Source: Novosphingobium sp. BW1 (lineage in GTDB: Bacteria; Pseudomonadota; Alphaproteobacteria; Sphingomonadales; Sphingomonadaceae). Taken from it: a stretch of DNA of 64,000 nt. The notes under the pieces were generated by a model. The model was given only the letters and a program-made list of their open reading frames with translations, searched no databases and was not told the origin of the DNA. The position numbers and the translations under genes were made by a program. Shown piece after piece: positions 60,867 through 64,000 of the stretch (position 1 is the stretch's first letter; each line of letters starts with the position of its first letter). The DNA is taken from the NCBI RefSeq assembly GCF_008107685.1, contig NZ_VIRF01000091.1, positions 1 through 64,000 of the forward strand, given 5' to 3'.

Positions 60867-61289
60867 TCAGGAGCCAGATCCACCCAACTTTTCGAGCATC
60901 TGCCGCACGGTGACGATCGGCGTTTCGCGATGCCGACCAAGGCTCAGCAAGTCCGACTTATCGCCTGTGATCAGGTAATCGGCCCGGCCTTCCTGCGCCA
61001 ATGCGAGAAGATAATTGTCCCAGGGGTCAGGCGAGACATCCAGAGAGGGCAACCGGTCAACCATGTCTGCCAGACCGCGCAGTTCATTGACCAGTCGTCC
61101 GGCGATCGCTGGAGCTAGGCGTTCCCGAATTTTAGGATAGCGCGTCACACGTCGCACTTCCTCGAGTTGCTCCTCGCAGCAAAGCAGACGAAAGTGGCCC
61201 TGCCGCCAATATCCTAGCAGCTCACTCGGCGGAGAAGTCGCCGACAAGAGGCCGCTCACCAAGACATTGGTGTCGAGAACGATGCGCAT
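60867..61289 (-). CDS. PIN-domain toxin (VapC-like ribonuclease)
   Basis: A 140-residue PIN protein. The metal-binding acidic residues are visible: Asp6 in MRIVLDTNVLVSG, Glu residues in CCEEQLEEVRRV, Asp residues in SPDPWDNYLLALA and in DYLITGDKSDL. Such proteins cut RNA and act as toxins. It follows the RHH-type antitoxin gene by 18 bases on the same strand, the usual antitoxin-toxin order. It belongs to the subgroup annotated as putative toxin-antitoxin PIN proteins. Confidence 0.87.
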   Translation of the reverse strand: MRIVLDTNVLVSGLLSATSPPSELLGYWRQGHFRLLCCEEQLEEVRRVTRYPKIRERLAPAIAGRLVNELRGLADMVDRLPSLDVSPDPWDNYLLALAQEGRADYLITGDKSDLLSLGRHRETPIVTVRQMLEKLGGSGS

Positions 61290-61307
61290 GCCTGGGAAAT
61301 CAGATTG

Positions 61308-61550
61308 TCAGTTCGATCGCGCCGCGCTGACAGCCTCGTCGATGAGAGCGTCCAGTTCGGCGGCATCGGTATCAGCGAAGGCTTCGCGCGTCTCGGCCAT
61401 CGTCAAATCCAGCAGCCGCCACTTGACTGCGTCTTCGATGAATTTCGAGAGATCGCCCTTCTTCATGCCGCGCTGGGCGAGATAAGTGCGAAGATCGATG
61501 TCCGTGCGGCTATCGACGTTGACCGACCAGCGTGTGATTTCTTCGCCCAT
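61308..61550 (-). CDS. Antitoxin of the PIN-toxin pair (ribbon-helix-helix-like)
   Basis: An 80-residue protein starting MGEEITRWSVNVDSRTDIDL. A short beta strand (TRWSVNVDS) and helices (LRTYLAQRG, KKGDLSKFIEDAVKWRLL) fit a ribbon-helix-helix DNA-binding fold, with a C-terminal acidic helix (DTDAAELDALIDEA) that probably wraps the toxin. AGGAG nine bases before ATG 61550 decides the start over the upstream ATG at 61559. Confidence 0.78.
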   Translation of the reverse strand: MGEEITRWSVNVDSRTDIDLRTYLAQRGMKKGDLSKFIEDAVKWRLLDLTMAETREAFADTDAAELDALIDEAVSAARSN

Positions 61551-61670
61551 GGCGTGCATCTCCTGACGGTAAGCGTATATCAACATAAGCGCTTAAGCGC
61601 AATTTTGGGCTGACTATTGGATCGTTGGGACCTCGCCATCAGGGATTTCCGATCAAATGGGGACCCGACG

Positions 61671-64000
61671 TCATTTAAGGAAGATCCGATTGGCGTCCAC
61701 GTGGCGGAACGCTTTCGACCTGCAGGTGAGGAGGATGACCTGCATCCGCTTGGCCGCATCCTGCAGGATATCAGTCATCGTCTCAAGACGCGCGTCATCA
61801 GAGTAGACCAGCGGATCGTCCAGAATGAGCGATATCGGAGCCCCGTCCTCAAGGAGGAGATCGGCGAAGGCCAACCGCGTCAAGATCGCCAGCTGCTCCT
61901 GAGTGCCCCGACTCAGACCGCCACACGCTTCGTCGATGCCTGCTCGCGACACTCCTGCTAACTCGAGCTCATCGCTAAACGAGAGATCACATCCAGGCAG
62001 GAGCCGTTGGATGTAACGGCCAGCACGTGCAGTAACAGGCGCAAGGAACCTCCTGGAAGCCTCCTCCGCCGCGTGTGCGAGAGCCTTACGCAGCATGTCT
62101 AACGTATCCGCCTCTTGCTTCAAGCGCTCGCAGGCAAAGATGGCGGCCTCTTCCTCGTCGCGGGTCTCGGCAACACGCCCTGCAGGCCCAACTGTGCCTT
62201 CCCTCAAAATCGCAGATTCAAGGGTCGCGATCGCTGCGGTTAGTTCGAGGCGCTCCTCGCCTGCGCGCTTAGTCGCACGATCAATGTTCTCAAGGCGACG
62301 GCGGATCGCATCGGCATCGAATGCGCTACTCCCCTCGCGAGCGCTTTCCGATGCATCAAGCTTGGCAGCCCGATCACGTTGCGCCTTCTGCAACGCTGCC
62401 TCAAGATCATCGCGGCCACCAGCGATGAGGACATTTTGCAAATTCTCGGAGGCGGCATCCGATTCACGAATGGCACCAGCAAGATCGGCATCCGCTTTCG
62501 CCTTGTCACGTTCCGCCTTGGACAATGCCTCCCTAGCATCCTCGCGTCTGCCGGATACACTGGCCTCTCGCAGTTTGGCATCGGTCACTGCCGTTTGCAG
62601 CGCGTCAATGTCGTCTGTCGGGACCCTCACGTCGGTCAGGACCTCGCCCAGCGATGCAACGTATGCTCGAAGCGCATCGGCCCCAGGAGCAAGCGCGATC
62701 GAGGGATCCCCTGGACACATCGCAGCGATCTGCTTTCGCAGCGCAATCAGTTCGCGAGCCGCCGCCGCAGCTCGCTCGTTAAGTGCAATTCCGTCCGAAT
62801 GCGACTTGATGCCAAGTCGCTTCAGCACCGCGTCCCTCTCGCCCTCCGCCGCAGCAAGGTCCGCCTCAATCGTGAGGCTGGCTCCCTCAGGGGGACGGAC
62901 GATGATCCCTCCGGCATCGCCCATTTCGAACCGGGTTGCCTTAAAGACATCCACGCTCCCGGCATCTGCCGCCTCGCCATCGATGCGCAGTGACGCCCCT
63001 TCAGATAGCTCAACCTCCACCTTAACCACACCAGCCTCGAACCTGGCGCGAGCCTGAATGGCTGCGAGTTCCAATTTCGCCACCAGGTCGAGGTCATCGC
63101 CGCCTATCCCACGGGCTGATTCCCCCTCCAATTCCCTCTCACGCTCCTCGAGACCAGCGAGTGCCTTGCGTGCCTCAATCGACCGGCGCGCGCCAGCGGC
63201 GGTTGCAAAAACGCGACTGCGCTCGCGAGCAGCGTGCAGCTCCGCGTCGGCCTTTCCGCTTACTTCGCGGGCAGCTTCCAATGCCTGACGTTGTGACTTT
63301 TCTTCGTTGCTCGTTGTATCCAGCTTGGACTGAACCTCCTCACGCTTGGACTGAGCTTCCTCAACGAGTGACTCCGCCGTAGCTACACGCTGCTCCGCCC
63401 CATCGAGCCGATCAATCCGCAGAGCTGCGCTCTTCACGACCTCATCGGCCCGTCCGAGCTGTGCCTCGGCCGCTGACGAGCGGAGCGCGGCGGTCTCGGC
63501 CGTATTAAGATCCGCCTCAAGCTTCTTCCGCTGTGCACTTACCTCAGGATCGACAAGATCGCGCTCCAGTATCTTGAGCCTGGACTTTGCCGTCTCGAGT
63601 TCCCCGAGAGTGCTCTCATACTCTCGGAAGTTCGCTTCGGCCGCCTGCCGCGCCTCAGTTGCCGCGGCCACGCGAACTTCAGCCGATGCAAGATCCCCGC
63701 GTGACTTCCCGGTTGTCGGAGTGCGGAGAGCGGAATAGGCTACCTCAACATTCGATCGGATTGCGTCGAATCGACGACCACCCGTCACAGCGCCGACCTC
63801 CGACTCAAGGACGCCGCGCACGGTGTCCCGCACGATGCGGTTGGGACTCTCGACGGCCAGCGCCGTCGCCTGTTCAACCCAGAGCATACCAAGCGGTCCA
63901 CGTGTTTCGAGATCGCTGCCGCGGTTGTTCCCGCGCTCGAAGCCCAGAAGTTCCTGCAGGGTCTCCTCCGCCGCATCACTTTCCTTGCGTCCGCTCGACC
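61671..64000 (-). CDS. SMC/SbcC-like coiled-coil ATPase, C-terminal part (truncated by the window)
   Basis: At least 776 residues; the frame is open to the right edge, so the Walker A region lies outside. It shows the start of a YhaN/SbcC-like N-terminal domain (LGFERGNNRGSDLETRGPLG, MLWVEQAT), long coiled coils rich in Ala, Glu and Arg, then the ABC signature CGGLSRGTQEQLAILTRLAF and Walker B SLILDDPLVYSDDARLE. Such proteins usually pair with an SbcD/YhaO-type phosphoesterase, expected just beyond the window. Codon use is less GC-biased than in the transfer genes. DNA repair or defence roles are both possible. Confidence 0.8.
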   Translation of the reverse strand, partial: SSGRKESDAAEETLQELLGFERGNNRGSDLETRGPLGMLWVEQATALAVESPNRIVRDTVRGVLESEVGAVTGGRRFDAIRSNVEVAYSALRTPTTGKSRGDLASAEVRVAAATEARQAAEANFREYESTLGELETAKSRLKILERDLVDPEVSAQRKKLEADLNTAETAALRSSAAEAQLGRADEVVKSAALRIDRLDGAEQRVATAESLVEEAQSKREEVQSKLDTTSNEEKSQRQALEAAREVSGKADAELHAARERSRVFATAAGARRSIEARKALAGLEERERELEGESARGIGGDDLDLVAKLELAAIQARARFEAGVVKVEVELSEGASLRIDGEAADAGSVDVFKATRFEMGDAGGIIVRPPEGASLTIEADLAAAEGERDAVLKRLGIKSHSDGIALNERAAAAARELIALRKQIAAMCPGDPSIALAPGADALRAYVASLGEVLTDVRVPTDDIDALQTAVTDAKLREASVSGRREDAREALSKAERDKAKADADLAGAIRESDAASENLQNVLIAGGRDDLEAALQKAQRDRAAKLDASESAREGSSAFDADAIRRRLENIDRATKRAGEERLELTAAIATLESAILREGTVGPAGRVAETRDEEEAAIFACERLKQEADTLDMLRKALAHAAEEASRRFLAPVTARAGRYIQRLLPGCDLSFSDELELAGVSRAGIDEACGGLSRGTQEQLAILTRLAFADLLLEDGAPISLILDDPLVYSDDARLETMTDILQDAAKRMQVILLTCRSKAFRHVDANRIFLK

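Noticed and set aside
62095..63057. 320-codon plus-strand frame rich in Ser and Ala
   Set aside because: Composition is that of the reverse of Ala/Glu-rich coiled coils; it lies opposite the SMC-like gene.
1..64000. Search for CRISPR arrays, transposase-bearing insertion sequences, rRNA genes and prophage structural genes
   Set aside because: No regularly spaced repeats, no DDE or serine transposase motifs, no rRNA-like sequence and no capsid, tail or terminase proteins were seen.

Overview
The window looks like most of an integrative and conjugative element (ICE) in a high-GC alphaproteobacterium, most likely of the order Sphingomonadales. That placement is an inference from the isopeptidase-type lasso peptide cluster, the luxI-phyH pairing, the DUF736 gene and the style of the F-type transfer genes; no ribosomal or other chromosomal marker is present to test it. 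The left boundary is visible: a complete tRNA-Cys(GCA) gene at 159-232 with an encoded CCA end, followed at once by a tyrosine integrase (293-1465, minus) and its small translationally coupled partner. No second copy of the tRNA 3' end was noticed, so the right end probably lies beyond base 64000.

Layout. (1) 0.16-1.65 kb: attachment site and integration module. (2) 2.4-5.2 kb: quorum sensing, luxR, luxI, a phytanoyl-CoA dioxygenase-like gene and a small winged-helix gene. (3) 5.2-6.1 kb: a membrane-anchored staphylococcal-type nuclease and a small CxxC protein. (4) 6.4-17.2 kb: a complete lasso peptide locus. On the plus strand lie an ECF sigma factor, a FecR-like anti-sigma factor, a TonB-dependent receptor with an STN domain, and a lasso isopeptidase. 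Facing them on the minus strand are an XRE regulator, a GntR regulator, a 44-residue precursor, a B1-B2 fusion and a C cyclase. The predicted core is 21 residues with a Gly1-Asp8 ring. The pattern suggests that the peptide is made, re-imported, sensed and opened by the same locus.

(5) 17.3-39.2 kb: an F-type type IV secretion operon in the order dsbC-traA-traL-traE-traK-traB-traV-traC-orf-traW-traU-traN (in two parts)-trbC-signal peptidase-traF-thioredoxin-traH-traG, mostly joined by 4-base start/stop overlaps. A 140-bp palindromic repeat sits exactly at the traN/trbC junction. (6) 39.2-49.0 kb: cargo between the pilus genes and the DNA-processing genes, containing an unrecognised 524-residue protein, a 1506-residue P-loop NTPase with a possible N-terminal nuclease and a long helical-repeat tail, and a convergent AAA_13-type ATPase. 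This is the best place to look for an undescribed defence system. (7) 49.3-55.3 kb, minus strand: lytic transglycosylase, MobF relaxase/helicase, TraD coupling protein and a ribbon-helix-helix protein, with a hairpin-rich candidate oriT region at 55.3-55.85 kb.

(8) 55.8-64 kb: two overlapping tyrosine recombinases with a small HTH protein, a one-chain nucleotidyltransferase-HEPN protein, a DUF736 gene between two palindromic elements, a PIN-type toxin-antitoxin pair, and the C-terminal part of an SMC-like ATPase that runs off the right edge. Taken together, the transfer genes move the element, the integrase and recombinases manage its integration state, quorum sensing may time transfer or cargo expression, and the lasso, defence-like and toxin-antitoxin modules look like fitness or stability cargo.
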